In this document: positions 23,431-31,692 of the stretch, piece after piece
Layout of the letters: the number at the start of each line of letters is the position of its first letter
Numbering within the stretch: position 1 is the stretch's first letter
NCBI RefSeq assembly: GCF_009831625.1
Contig: NZ_WUUS01000007.1
Coordinates: forward strand, 62,001 to 126,000
Direction: 5' to 3'
Length of the DNA stretch: 64,000 nucleotides
Origin: Halobaculum saliterrae
GTDB taxonomy: Archaea > Halobacteriota > Halobacteria > Halobacteriales > Haloferacaceae
The notes under the pieces: generated by a model
What the model was told of the DNA's origin: nothing
Database searches by the model: none
What the model saw: the letters and a program-made list of their open reading frames with translations, nothing else
Position numbers and translations under genes: made by a program

Positions 23431-25845
23431 ATGGACGGCGAAACAGTCGAAACGGTGACCGGGTGGGAGTCCGAGCCGCTCTCGGGGGGGATCGACGGGC
23501 TCCGTACCCTGCAGTCCCGCGAGTTCACCGGGGCGGTCACCGAGGGACACGCGTGGCTGTTCATGTTGAACGGTCGCGTGGTCGGCGTGTTCGACGGGTC
23601 GTTGGACTCGTTCGCGGACGCCGACGGCACCGCATACGCCGCGCCCGACCCGTCGCTGCCGCTGCTGTACGCGATGCGCGAGCGCGGCGGCGAGACGAAG
23701 GCGCGCTACTACACGAACGACACGGCCCTGTCGGCCGCGGACGCGAAGCTCTCCTCCGGGAAGTTCACCGGCTACATCGAGCTGTCGGAGAACGTCCTCT
23801 CGGGCGACTACTACGTGGTCTACTACGGCGGTCGCCGGCTCGCGTGCGCGTTCGTCGGCACGGGCGAACAGAAACAGGTCCTCACCGGCGACGAGGCGTT
23901 CGAGGCCGCCGACGACGAGGTCGGGATCTACGAGGTCGTCGACGTCGACGTCGACGTCGTCGACATCCCGGAACCGGAACCCGAACCGGAGTCGGAGCCG
24001 GACCCGGATCCGGATCGGGGGCCGGACGCCGGAAGCGCGGTCGCGAGCGCGGGCCCGGACGACACCGTCGGCGACGACCCGTCCGCGGGCGGTAACGACT
24101 CGCCCGGGGACGACTCATCGACGAGCATCACCTTCGGCGGCGCCGACGCGTCGACCGACGCGGACGACTCGGCGACGAACGCCGACGCCGGCGACGACGA
24201 GTCCGACCAGAGCGCTCCCACGGGGACCGCCTCCGACGTACCCGACGCCCCGAACGATACCGGCGGCGTCGAGGGCGGATCCGGGGAGAGCGACGACCCG
24301 CCTGCCGACGCCGCCGCGACGGAGCGTGGGTCGGATTCGACGGCGGCGTCGAACACGACTGGGGAGCCGGACGAGTCGGTCGGGACCGACGAAGCCGCCG
24401 ATCCGACCGCCGGTGCACCGGCGGCGGAGGACGACGCGACGGCGGGCCCGACGCGATCGGTCGACGACCTGCCCGCCGAGGACGGCGCCGCGACCGGGAC
24501 GGACCCGGCCCAGCCGGCGCGACCCGCTGCGTCGCGGTCGGCGGACCCGTCCCCCGATGCGGGGGAGGCGGGGGAGCCGGGCGGCGACGGCGACCCGTTC
24601 TCCGCGGAGGAGCAGTGGCGCGAGACCCGATCGATCCCGTCGCTCGACCCGTCGCGAACGGCGACCCCTGAGGCGGAGGGAACGCAGGCGAACGGGGCCA
24701 CCGAGGCCGCCGAGCGCCGCCGCAGGGACCGATCGGCGCACGGGTCCGCCTCGAGGGCGGGCGAGACCGGCCGAGGCGATCGCCCCGGAACCGTCGATTC
24801 GGACGCCCGGCAGTCGGGCGATCGCGGCGACGGCGGGTCGGCCCGCGTCGAGGGACCGGCCGACGCCAGCGAGGAGCTGGCGGCCGCACGCGAGGCGCTG
24901 GCGACGGCCCGCGCCGAGCGGGACCGCGCCGTCGAGGGCGCTCGCGAGGCCCGCGAGCAGCTCGAATCGAACGAGGACGAGCTCGATCGCCTCCGCGAGG
25001 AGAACGCCCGCCTCTCCGAGCGGGTCGACGAGCTCGAGACGGAGCTGGCCGAGACGCGCGAGGAACTGGCCGAGGCGCGCGAGCGGGCGTCGTCCGGCGA
25101 CGGAACCGACGACGGGATGCCCGCGAACGCGATCCCGGCGGACCGGGCGCTGGCGGGGACGAACCTGTTCGTCCGCTACGAGTCGAAGGGCGGCGCGACC
25201 CTGGAGAAGGCCCACGCCGGCGGCGCGAGCCGGTCGGACGTGAACGACAACCTCCGGCTGGAGCTTCACACGGACTTCGACGCCGCCGACGCGGCCGTCG
25301 AGGGGCGACCGTTCCGGGAGTTCCTCACCGACACCATCGAGTACGGCTTCGTCGAGTGGGCGGTGCGCGAGCTGCTGTACGAGATCCAAAGCACCGGCAA
25401 CGAGTCGGCGCTGCGGGACCTGTTCGACGCCCTCCCGGCGGTCGACCGCGCGGAGCTCGACGGCACCGTCACGGTCGACGACGCGGACGGCGGCGCGACC
25501 GAGCACACGTTCGACGTCGTGCTCCGCGACCGGATGGGCAACCCGTTGGTCGTCGCCGACGTGACCGAGGGCCGCGACGCGACGACCGAGTCGATGCTCG
25601 ACGGACTCGTCGGCGACGCGAGCGCGGTCGCCGACGCCGACGACCACCTCGCGGCCGGCTTCTACGTCACGGCCTCCTTCTTCGACCCCGGCGCGCTCGA
25701 GGCGGCCGCGGACGCCACCGGCGGGGGACTGCTCTCCCGCGGCAAGCGGAAGAGCTTCGTGAAGCTCTCGCGCAAGCAGGGCTTCCACCTCTGTCTGGTC
25801 GAGTCGCGCGACGGGGAGTTCCACGTGAACGTCCCCGAACTGTAG
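23431..25845 (+). CDS. Large modular haloarchaeal protein, function unknown
   Basis: An 804-residue protein in four parts. Residues 1-170 form a folded domain with two related beta-rich halves (FTGAVTEGHAWLFMLNGRVVG and FTGYIELSENVLSGDYYVVY), reminiscent of the PATAN/DUF4388 scaffold. Residues about 170-480 are a low-complexity acidic linker that opens with EPEPEPESEPDPDPDR and is rich in Asp, Ser, Thr, Gly and Pro. Residues about 485-570 are a clear coiled coil (AREALATARAERDRAVEGAR). Residues about 590-804 are a second folded domain with HTFDVVLRDRMGNPLVVADV, FYVTASFF and GFHLCLVESRDGEFHV, looking like an alpha/beta domain. There is no membrane segment. Architecture suggests a scaffold or signalling adaptor; catalysis is unproven. 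Confidence 0.8.
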   Translation: MDGETVETVTGWESEPLSGGIDGLRTLQSREFTGAVTEGHAWLFMLNGRVVGVFDGSLDSFADADGTAYAAPDPSLPLLYAMRERGGETKARYYTNDTALSAADAKLSSGKFTGYIELSENVLSGDYYVVYYGGRRLACAFVGTGEQKQVLTGDEAFEAADDEVGIYEVVDVDVDVVDIPEPEPEPESEPDPDPDRGPDAGSAVASAGPDDTVGDDPSAGGNDSPGDDSSTSITFGGADASTDADDSATNADAGDDESDQSAPTGTASDVPDAPNDTGGVEGGSGESDDPPADAAATERGSDSTAASNTTGEPDESVGTDEAADPTAGAPAAEDDATAGPTRSVDDLPAEDGAATGTDPAQPARPAASRSADPSPDAGEAGEPGGDGDPFSAEEQWRETRSIPSLDPSRTATPEAEGTQANGATEAAERRRRDRSAHGSASRAGETGRGDRPGTVDSDARQSGDRGDGGSARVEGPADASEELAAAREALATARAERDRAVEGAREAREQLESNEDELDRLREENARLSERVDELETELAETREELAEARERASSGDGTDDGMPANAIPADRALAGTNLFVRYESKGGATLEKAHAGGASRSDVNDNLRLELHTDFDAADAAVEGRPFREFLTDTIEYGFVEWAVRELLYEIQSTGNESALRDLFDALPAVDRAELDGTVTVDDADGGATEHTFDVVLRDRMGNPLVVADVTEGRDATTESMLDGLVGDASAVADADDHLAAGFYVTASFFDPGALEAAADATGGGLLSRGKRKSFVKLSRKQGFHLCLVESRDGEFHVNVPEL

Positions 25846-25981
25846 GCGAGTCGGCCCGGAGCCGCCGCCGATCTCGCTTCGTCAGTGTGATCCGACAGAG
25901 TCGCGTGTGAGCGAGGAAAGGGAGAGCCGCGGCGCTACTCGGCCGCGGCGAGACGATCGCAGGAAGTCGATCGAGGTCCGT

Positions 25982-26287
25982 TCAGCCCTCGAGCTCCGGC
26001 GCGTCCTCGATCCGCATGCCGCCGATCTTCTCGACGATCTCGTCGATCTTGCCGTCGAGCTCGTCGACGAACTCGGCGGTCCGTTCGGTCGTGATCGCGC
26101 CCTGGCTGGACGGCTCGATGAGGTTCTCCTCCTCGAGCACGCGCAGCGAGTAGCGGACCTTGTGGTGGGGGTACCCCGTCTCGTTGGACATCTTCACGAT
26201 CCCGATCGGTTCGTTCTCGATGACCATACGGAGGACTTGGAGGTGTCGCTCCAGCATATCGACCTCCTTCTCCAGTCTGTCTATCAT
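25982..26287 (-). CDS. Small winged-helix transcriptional regulator
   Basis: A 101-residue protein. An N-terminal coiled coil (MIDRLEKEVDMLERHLQVL) leads into a winged helix (IGIVKMSNETGYPHHKVRYSLRVLEEENLIEPS), then a C-terminal helix for dimerisation (VDELDGKIDEIVEKIGGM). It resembles the small haloarchaeal regulators that sense growth conditions; the targets are unknown. It has one of the best promoters in the window. Confidence 0.8.
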   Translation of the reverse strand: MIDRLEKEVDMLERHLQVLRMVIENEPIGIVKMSNETGYPHHKVRYSLRVLEEENLIEPSSQGAITTERTAEFVDELDGKIDEIVEKIGGMRIEDAPELEG

Positions 26288-26314
26288 GGCACGTGTTAAC
26301 TCGTCCGTGCTCCC

Positions 26315-26321
26315 TTTAAAA
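26315..26321 (-). promoter_or_regulatory. TATA box of the winged-helix regulator gene
   Basis: TTTTAAA on the minus strand, centred about 31 bases before the start codon at 26287, a near-consensus haloarchaeal TATA box. A 12-bp palindrome, TCCCGGCCGGGA (26329-26340), lies just upstream of it. Confidence 0.65.
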
Positions 26322-26514
26322 GTTCTCCTCCCGGCCGGGAACGGGTCGCCCGACGGTCACGATGTCCGGCGATCTCGTTCACGACTCCGCTGTGGGTGTG
26401 GTTAACGGTTACGCCCGCGCCTCGACGGTGAAATGCGCAGACGCGAACAGTCCCGTCGATTCGAGGTCACGATAATGCATATACATGGATCATCGTTGCG
26501 CGCGGACCGTAATC

Positions 26515-26522
26515 GGTTTATC
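26515..26522 (+). promoter_or_regulatory. TATA box of purA
   Basis: GGTTTATC is centred about 29 bases before the ATG at 26548, giving a leaderless purA transcript. A further AT-rich run (ATAATGCATATACAT, from 26473) lies farther upstream. Confidence 0.6.
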
Positions 26523-26547
26523 GCGCGGCGCGGAATCGACGCTCGGT

Positions 26548-27882
26548 ATGACTGTCACCATCGTCGGCTCCCAGCTCGGCGACGAGGGCAAGGGCGCCCT
26601 CGTCGACCTCTGGGGCGGGGACGCCGACGTCGTCGTGCGGTATCAGGGCGGCGACAACGCCGGCCACACCGTCGTCGAGGGCGGCGAGGAGTACGCGCTC
26701 TCGCTGGTTCCCTCCGGCGCGGTCCGCGGCAAGGTCGGCGTGCTCGGCAACGGCTGCGTCGTGAACCCGCGGACGCTCTTCGAGGAGATCGGAACGCTCC
26801 GGGAACGCGGGCTGGACCCGGACGTGCGCGTCGCCAAGCGCGCGCACGTCATCATGCCGTACCACCGACGCATCGACGGCATCGAGGAGGGGGCGAAGGC
26901 CGACTCCGACTCCGGCGTCGAGGTCGGCACCACCGGTCGCGGGATCGGCCCCACCTACGAGGACAAGGCCGGCCGCCGCGGCGTCCGGATCGGCGACCTG
27001 CTCGACCCGGAGGTGCTGCGCGAGCGGCTGGAGTACGTCGTCCCGCAGAAGCGCGCGCTCGTCGAGGACGTGTACGGGCTCGAGGCGGGGGAGGAACTCG
27101 ACGTCGACGCGCTCCACGAGGAGTACGCCCGGTTCGGTCGTCGCCTCCGCGAGGAGGGGATGGTCGTCAACTGCTCGGACTTCCTGTACGAGCGCCGCGA
27201 GGCCGGGGACGACGTGATGTTCGAGGGCGCGCAGGGCACCCTCATCGACGTCGACCACGGGAGCTACCCGTACGTCACGTCCTCGAACCCGACCGCCGGC
27301 GGCGCCGCGACCGGCACCGGCGTCGGACCCACCGTCACCGGACGCGGCGAGGTCGTCGGCGTCGTGAAGGGGTACCTCTCGCGCGTCGGCGAGGGCCCGA
27401 TGCCGACCGAGTTGGACGGCGACGAGCGCGAGGAGGCGCTGGCCTCGGACATCCGCGAGAAGGGCGGCGAGTTCGGCACCGTCACCGGCCGTCCACGCCG
27501 AATCGGCTGGCTCGACGTGCCCATGCTGCGCCACGCCACCCGCGTCAACGGCTACACCGGGATCGCGGTCAACCACCTCGACGTGCTCGCCGGACTGGAC
27601 GAACTGAAGGTCGGCCACGCCTACGAGCTGGAGGGCGAGGAGCGACTGTCGCTGCCCGCGACGACCGAGCGCTGGGGGGAGTGCGAGCCCGTGTACCGCG
27701 AGTTCGACACCTGGGAGGAGTTCGACGCCGACGCCGTCTCCGAGGGCGGGTACGAGGCGCTCCCGGGGGCGGCCCGCGAGTATCTGGAGTACCTCGAGGA
27801 CCAACTCGACACGCCCGTCCACGCCGTCGGCGTCGGCCCCGACCGCGAGCAGACGGTCGTGCGGACGAACCCCTGGACGTAG
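26548..27882 (+). CDS. purA: Adenylosuccinate synthetase
   Basis: A 444-residue cytosolic enzyme that joins IMP and aspartate with GTP to make adenylosuccinate, the first committed step to AMP. Family motifs are intact: the GTP P-loop GSQLGDEGKGALVD at residues 6-19, with the catalytic Asp, and GGDNAGHTV (IMP and Mg site). TTGRGIGPTYEDK, FEGAQGTLIDVDHG and VTGRPRRIGWLD follow. The length is near normal for the family. The ATG at 26548 gives the strand MTVTIVGSQ, the correct family start. It is transcribed alone. Confidence 0.97.
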   Translation: MTVTIVGSQLGDEGKGALVDLWGGDADVVVRYQGGDNAGHTVVEGGEEYALSLVPSGAVRGKVGVLGNGCVVNPRTLFEEIGTLRERGLDPDVRVAKRAHVIMPYHRRIDGIEEGAKADSDSGVEVGTTGRGIGPTYEDKAGRRGVRIGDLLDPEVLRERLEYVVPQKRALVEDVYGLEAGEELDVDALHEEYARFGRRLREEGMVVNCSDFLYERREAGDDVMFEGAQGTLIDVDHGSYPYVTSSNPTAGGAATGTGVGPTVTGRGEVVGVVKGYLSRVGEGPMPTELDGDEREEALASDIREKGGEFGTVTGRPRRIGWLDVPMLRHATRVNGYTGIAVNHLDVLAGLDELKVGHAYELEGEERLSLPATTERWGECEPVYREFDTWEEFDADAVSEGGYEALPGAAREYLEYLEDQLDTPVHAVGVGPDREQTVVRTNPWT

Positions 27883-27978
27883 GCTGATCGATCGGGTCTT
27901 CGGTCCTCGCGTCCAGTACTCCGTCTGACCCGGCGACACGAACGCGCGGATGACGGGGTCGGAACACGGAACCCGCAC

Positions 27979-27986
27979 GCTTTTGG
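27979..27986 (+). promoter_or_regulatory. TATA-like element of the Trm112-like gene
   Basis: GCTTTTGG lies about 29 bases before the ATG at 28011. Confidence 0.5.
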
Positions 27987-28010
27987 CCGACCCGCGCCAC
28001 GATTCGGGCA

Positions 28011-28202
28011 ATGAAGGAGTCCCTGTTGGACATCGTCTGCTGTCCGCTCGACAAGCACGACCTCGAGCTCGAGGTGACCGAGCGCGAGGAGGGAGAGGAC
28101 GGCGAGATCGTCGCGGGCACGCTCACCTGCACCGACTGCGGCGAGACGTACCCCATCGAGGACGGGATCCCGAACCTGCTGCCGCCGGACATGCGCGAGT
28201 AG
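28011..28202 (+). CDS. Trm112-family methyltransferase partner protein
   Basis: A 63-residue zinc-binding protein starting MKESLLDIVCCPLDKHDLELEV. The CCPLDK, CTDCGETYPIEDGIPNLLP pattern is that of Trm112/YcaR. In eukaryotes and Haloferax, Trm112 is an obligate partner that stabilises several rRNA, tRNA and protein methyltransferases. The second knuckle (CTDC) is intact, and the first supplies adjacent Cys residues. No methyltransferase gene is adjacent, as is usual for this shared subunit. Confidence 0.88.
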   Translation: MKESLLDIVCCPLDKHDLELEVTEREEGEDGEIVAGTLTCTDCGETYPIEDGIPNLLPPDMRE

Positions 28203-28280
28203 GCGTCGCGCCCGCCGAAGCCGTCGACGGCCGCTCGTCGTCGAGGGCTGACCGCCGATCGTCGCCGCGGCGCGGCGACG

Positions 28281-28290
28281 AACTTTTTTG
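28281..28290 (+). promoter_or_regulatory. TATA-like element of the 234-residue membrane-protein gene
   Basis: AACTTTTTTG is centred about 28 bases before the GTG at 28314, and supports the GTG start. Confidence 0.55.
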
Positions 28291-28313
28291 CCGTCTCCGC
28301 GGGAGGGGAACCT

Positions 28314-29018
28314 GTGTCGTCAGAGGCAGCCATCCTGGGGGTGACGCTGAACCGTGACCGACTCAACGGGGTGACCGCGCCGGAGTCGTTCGCGGCCGAC
28401 GGCGAGTTCGCCGTCGCGCTCAGAAACGAGGGGGAGCCGATCCACGTGCACCTGCGGTTCGACGGACCGATCGCCGAGGTCGCGTCGGTCGCGCCGCCCA
28501 ACCACTACGTCGACGGCGGGGCGACCCGCACGGTTCGCGTGTCGGTCGCGCCGGTGAACGCCGCGGTGGAGGGGACCCTCGACGTCGTCGTGGGCCACGG
28601 CGCGGAGCGAACGACCGTGCCGCTCCGGATCGACCCGTCGTCGACCCCCGCCGGCGACCCGGCGGACGACGACCCAGGGGATCACGACCACACGGACGAG
28701 GCCACGGGAGAACCGCGATCCGGAGACCCGCGGGCGTCGACGCCGCCCGAGGGCGGACCCTCGGTATCGGCGCCGATGGTCCGACGGCGACTCGCGGAGG
28801 GTGTCGAACGCGTCCGTGCCGCCGCGGGGGCAACGATCGACGGCGACGCGGCGGGAGCGTCGCCGAACCCGGGGACGCTCGCGGTCGTCGCCCTCGCGGC
28901 CGCGGCGCTCGTCGGGGCGGGGATCGTCGCCGTCACGCTCGACGGACTCGCGGTCACGCTCGGCGTGGTCGCCGTCTGCGTCGCGGTGCTGGTCGCCGGG
29001 TTCCTGCTGTTTGGCTAG
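28314..29018 (+). CDS. Haloarchaeal membrane-anchored protein with beta-sandwich domain
   Basis: A 234-residue protein from a GTG start. Residues 1-105 look like an immunoglobulin-type beta domain (FAADGEFAVALRNEGEPIHV, ATRTVRVSVAPVNAAVEG). A flexible acidic and Pro-rich stretch follows (about 106-145), and the C-terminus carries two membrane helices (LAVVALAAAALVGAGIVAV and LGVVAVCVAVLVAGFLLFG). No family function is known. It is convergent with the DR2241-like gene, 38 bases apart. Confidence 0.7.
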   Translation: MSSEAAILGVTLNRDRLNGVTAPESFAADGEFAVALRNEGEPIHVHLRFDGPIAEVASVAPPNHYVDGGATRTVRVSVAPVNAAVEGTLDVVVGHGAERTTVPLRIDPSSTPAGDPADDDPGDHDHTDEATGEPRSGDPRASTPPEGGPSVSAPMVRRRLAEGVERVRAAAGATIDGDAAGASPNPGTLAVVALAAAALVGAGIVAVTLDGLAVTLGVVAVCVAVLVAGFLLFG

Positions 29019-29056
29019 GCGAATCGGCGAACCGGGGCGATCCGTCGACGTGAGGA

Positions 29057-30268
29057 CTATTCGTCGTCGTGGTCGTCGTGGTCGTCGTGGTCGTCGTGGT
29101 CGTCGTGGTCGTCGTGGTCGTCGTGGTCGTCGTGGTCGTCGTGGTCGTCGTGGTCGTGCCCCTCCTCGGGATCGGTCGGAACGCTGCCCAAGTTGCCGTG
29201 GTCGTCGAACAGTTTCGCGCGGAGGTAGCGCGTCCGGTAGCGGTTGGCGTCCTCGTACACGTCCGCCTCGCGGATCTCGTCGACGCGGCCGTCGGCGACG
29301 GCGTCGATGACTCCCTCGATCTGGTCCTTCTCGCTGGGCGTCAGGTGGAACGTGTACTCGCGGGGCTCCTCCTCCTCCAACTTCGTCCACCTGCGCGCGG
29401 CGGCGATCACGAGCGAGCACGGCTCCCGGCACGGGAACGCGCCGGTCCCGCCGTCGGCGGCGAGGTCGTCCCCCTCGTCGTACTGCCACTCGCGGCGCTT
29501 CACGCACTGGGAGTCGTCGCAGGCGGCCTCGGCGACCCACTCGACGGCCTCGCGGGGAAGCTCCGAGACGATGCCGTAGATGCCGGTCTGTCGGTCGGTC
29601 GTGTCCGTCCAGTGGTCGATGTCGAGGCGTCCTTCCCGCTCGCGGTACCAGTTGGCCACCGTCGCGGGGTACAGCGTCTCGACCGTCTCCACCGCGTCGC
29701 GCCAATCGAGGTCGTGGAACGCCCACCCGGTCGGCATGTTCGTCCCGGTCTTCAGCGGGCGGTACATCCCGTCGTCGTCGTGTTTCGACAGCTCGCGGGC
29801 CTCCAGCGGATCGTCGTATCGCTCCAGTTCCTCGACCGGGTGGTCGGCGTCGTCGACGTGGCGCACGTCGTAGCGGCGGGAGCCGTCAGCGGGGGTCGCG
29901 TCGCCCGCGGCGTCCGCGAGCGTCGCCTCGATCCTGAGCTGGCCCCACTCGGTGACCATCCCGTCGGCGAGCGCGTCGTACCGCTCGTGGACGCCGTGAT
30001 CGTCGGCCGCCTCCGCGTGCCGAAGGAACGCCCGACGCGGGGACTCGTGGCGCTGCACCTCCCGCTCCCAGAAGTACCAGTTGGTGACGTACGGGCTCCC
30101 GTCGGCATGCGCGTGGAGCTCGGACTCCGAGAGGCCGGTCGCCTCGTGCTCGGGCGTGGCGAAGGTGTAGCCGCCGTCGCTCTCGTGGGCGACGTGTAGC
30201 CCGTCGAAGTCGATCCCGTCGTCGGAGTCGGCGGCCGCTAGCAGCGCGTCGAACTGTCGCGCCAGCAT
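29057..30268 (-). CDS. DR2241-family protein with 4Fe-4S site and His-Asp repeat tail
   Basis: A 403-residue protein. The main part (1-240) matches the DR2241 stabilising domain known beside cobaltochelatase CbiX. A C-terminal cysteine set, CDDSQC and CREPC (about residues 246-283), fits the DR2241 [4Fe-4S] domain. The last 40 residues are a metal-binding tail of ten HDD triplets, encoded by a nine-base tandem repeat. Its ATG directly follows the cbiX stop codon (no spacer), so it shares that transcript. A role in cobalamin or siroheme metal handling is inferred from this linkage; the biochemical role of DR2241 is not established. Confidence 0.82.
   Translation of the reverse strand: MLARQFDALLAAADSDDGIDFDGLHVAHESDGGYTFATPEHEATGLSESELHAHADGSPYVTNWYFWEREVQRHESPRRAFLRHAEAADDHGVHERYDALADGMVTEWGQLRIEATLADAAGDATPADGSRRYDVRHVDDADHPVEELERYDDPLEARELSKHDDDGMYRPLKTGTNMPTGWAFHDLDWRDAVETVETLYPATVANWYREREGRLDIDHWTDTTDRQTGIYGIVSELPREAVEWVAEAACDDSQCVKRREWQYDEGDDLAADGGTGAFPCREPCSLVIAAARRWTKLEEEEPREYTFHLTPSEKDQIEGVIDAVADGRVDEIREADVYEDANRYRTRYLRAKLFDDHGNLGSVPTDPEEGHDHDDHDDHDDHDDHDDHDDHDDHDDHDDHDDE
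29063..29152. repeat. Ten-copy 9-bp tandem repeat encoding the HDD tail
   Basis: The unit GTCGTCGTG is repeated ten times without interruption on the plus strand, and reads as His-Asp-Asp on the minus strand at the C-terminus of the DR2241-like protein. Identical codons throughout mean copy number may change by slippage. Confidence 0.95.
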
Positions 30269-31147
30269 TCAGTCGTCCGCCCCCGGGGCGACGCGGGTCG
30301 TCTCGCGGACGGACTCGATGGCGGCCGAGACGTCGGCCCCGGCGTCGGCCGCGCGCTCCAGCACCACGTCGGCCATCAGCGACTCGGTGCCGACGGCGCC
30401 CGCGTACCAGATCCGGTGGCCGTCGACGGCGGCGGGGACGTCGTAGCCGGTGCGGTAGTCGTCGGTGAGGCCCATGTCCTCGGGGATGTCCTCCTGCGTG
30501 TGGAAGCCGTCGGAGATGAACAGCGGGACGACGACAACGTCCTCGGCGGTGAAGTAGTCGGTCACGTCGTCGACCTCGGGCTCCTCGTCCATGTACAGGG
30601 CCTGCACCTCGTCGAAGCGGTCCATGTCGCGGACGCGATCGGCGTGGTACTCGATCGCCTTCGCGGAGTTCTCGTTGCGCTCGGTGCCGTGGCCGACGAC
30701 GGCGAACCCGAAGCCCTCCCCCACGTCGGGGTCGTTCGTCACGCTCTCGGCTCGCCGCACCAGCACGTCGGTCATCGACTCGTGGGTGCCGACCGGCCCG
30801 CAGTAGTGGACCGTCTGGCCGGTGTCCTCGGCGGTGTAGGTGGCCACGTCCGCGGAGAGCCCGTCGGAGTCCCAGTCGGCCACGTCCCAGTCGTCCAGCC
30901 TGAGCTCCCGGGGGATCACCTGCTCGGTGAAGTACCCCTCCGAGATGAACATCGGGACGACGTACACCTCGTCGGCCTCGCAGGTGCGCAACACCTCCCG
31001 CAGGCTCGGTTCCTCCTTCCAGAATCCGGTTCGGACCTCGTCGAACGCGCCAGCCGCGCGGATCGTGTCCGCGTGGTCGTAGGTTGGCGCGCTCGACCCG
31101 GGGTTCAGATGCGACCCGTGGGCAACGATGACCAGCGCCTGACTCAT
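30269..31147 (-). CDS. cbiX: Sirohydrochlorin cobaltochelatase, two-domain form
   Basis: A 292-residue class II chelatase inserting Co2+ into sirohydrochlorin in early cobalamin synthesis. It contains two CbiX halves, each with a metal-ligand His: VIVAHGSHLNPGS at the start and FAVVGHGTERNENS at about residue 140. Each half also has the paired EVYVVPMFISEGYFT / VVVVPLFISDGFHT segments. The long form suggests internal duplication. ATG 31147 fits the first strand (MSQALVIVAHG) and lies 28 bases from a TATA-like CGATAAGG (31171-31178). The stop abuts the start of the DR2241-like gene. Confidence 0.92.
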   Translation of the reverse strand: MSQALVIVAHGSHLNPGSSAPTYDHADTIRAAGAFDEVRTGFWKEEPSLREVLRTCEADEVYVVPMFISEGYFTEQVIPRELRLDDWDVADWDSDGLSADVATYTAEDTGQTVHYCGPVGTHESMTDVLVRRAESVTNDPDVGEGFGFAVVGHGTERNENSAKAIEYHADRVRDMDRFDEVQALYMDEEPEVDDVTDYFTAEDVVVVPLFISDGFHTQEDIPEDMGLTDDYRTGYDVPAAVDGHRIWYAGAVGTESLMADVVLERAADAGADVSAAIESVRETTRVAPGADD

Positions 31148-31170
31148 GGACGATTCGAGGGCCGGAGCGA

Positions 31171-31178
31171 CCTTATCG
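31171..31178 (-). promoter_or_regulatory. TATA-like element of the cbiX operon
   Basis: CGATAAGG on the minus strand, about 28 bases before the cbiX start codon. Confidence 0.5.
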
Positions 31179-31277
31179 CCTTCGGCAGGAGAGGGCGGGC
31201 GCGTCGGGGGAACGGGACGGGGGCGAAGCCGACGAGTGTGGGGAGGGGCGTCAGCGGGGGACCGAAACTCGACCGCT

Positions 31278-31532
31278 TCAGATCTCGACACAGGCGCGGG
31301 AATCGGGGAGGCACAACCGTCGGCGGCGCCGGCGATCGACGAACCGCGTCCGCGCCGCGGGCACGAGTCGTCTCGCGGCGAGCGTGATCGCACCCCCGCC
31401 CGCCGCCGCGGCGACGAGCGGGAACAACGACGCGAGCAGCGCCGCCAGCACGACCGCGACGACCGCGACTGCCGGACCGATCGATGCGTCGGGCTCGGGG
31501 ACGCCGTGTCCCAACTGGGTCGGTTGTCTCAT
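31278..31532 (-). CDS. Small membrane protein, function unknown
   Basis: An 84-residue product with two likely membrane segments (AVAVVAVVLAALLASLFPLV and the Ala/Gly-rich run after it) and a very basic C-terminus (RFVDRRRRRRLCLPDS). Codon third positions are mainly G or C, as in real genes, and a TATA-like CCTTTAG lies about 31 bases upstream on this strand. Basic tails are unusual in this proteome, so the call stays moderate. Confidence 0.5.
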   Translation of the reverse strand: MRQPTQLGHGVPEPDASIGPAVAVVAVVLAALLASLFPLVAAAAGGGAITLAARRLVPAARTRFVDRRRRRRLCLPDSRACVEI

Positions 31533-31559
31533 CGCATGTGGACGGTGGGCTCCCGTCGA

Positions 31560-31566
31560 CTAAAGG
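31560..31566 (-). promoter_or_regulatory. TATA-like element of the 84-residue membrane-protein gene
   Basis: CCTTTAG on the minus strand, about 31 bases before the start codon at 31532. Confidence 0.45.
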
Positions 31567-31692
31567 GTAATCTGAATGATGTTTCTGTCCGCGGTCTTAC
31601 TGAAACTCGCTTCCGTGGGCGGCGTGTCGCCGGTTGTACGGCGGCGCTGTCGGAGTCGTCGCAGCCGCCGGAGTCGCGTCCGTGTCGCCACC

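Noticed and set aside
26329-26340. Palindrome TCCCGGCCGGGA upstream of the winged-helix regulator promoter as a definite operator
   Set aside because: GC-only palindromes are frequent at this base composition. The position is suggestive, so I only mention it with the promoter.
29069-30199. Long plus-strand open frame opposite the DR2241-like gene, beginning with about 30 valines
   Set aside because: The valine run is only the reverse reading of the HDD repeat. The rest is hydrophobic and Arg-rich without motifs, while the minus strand has clear family motifs and operon linkage.
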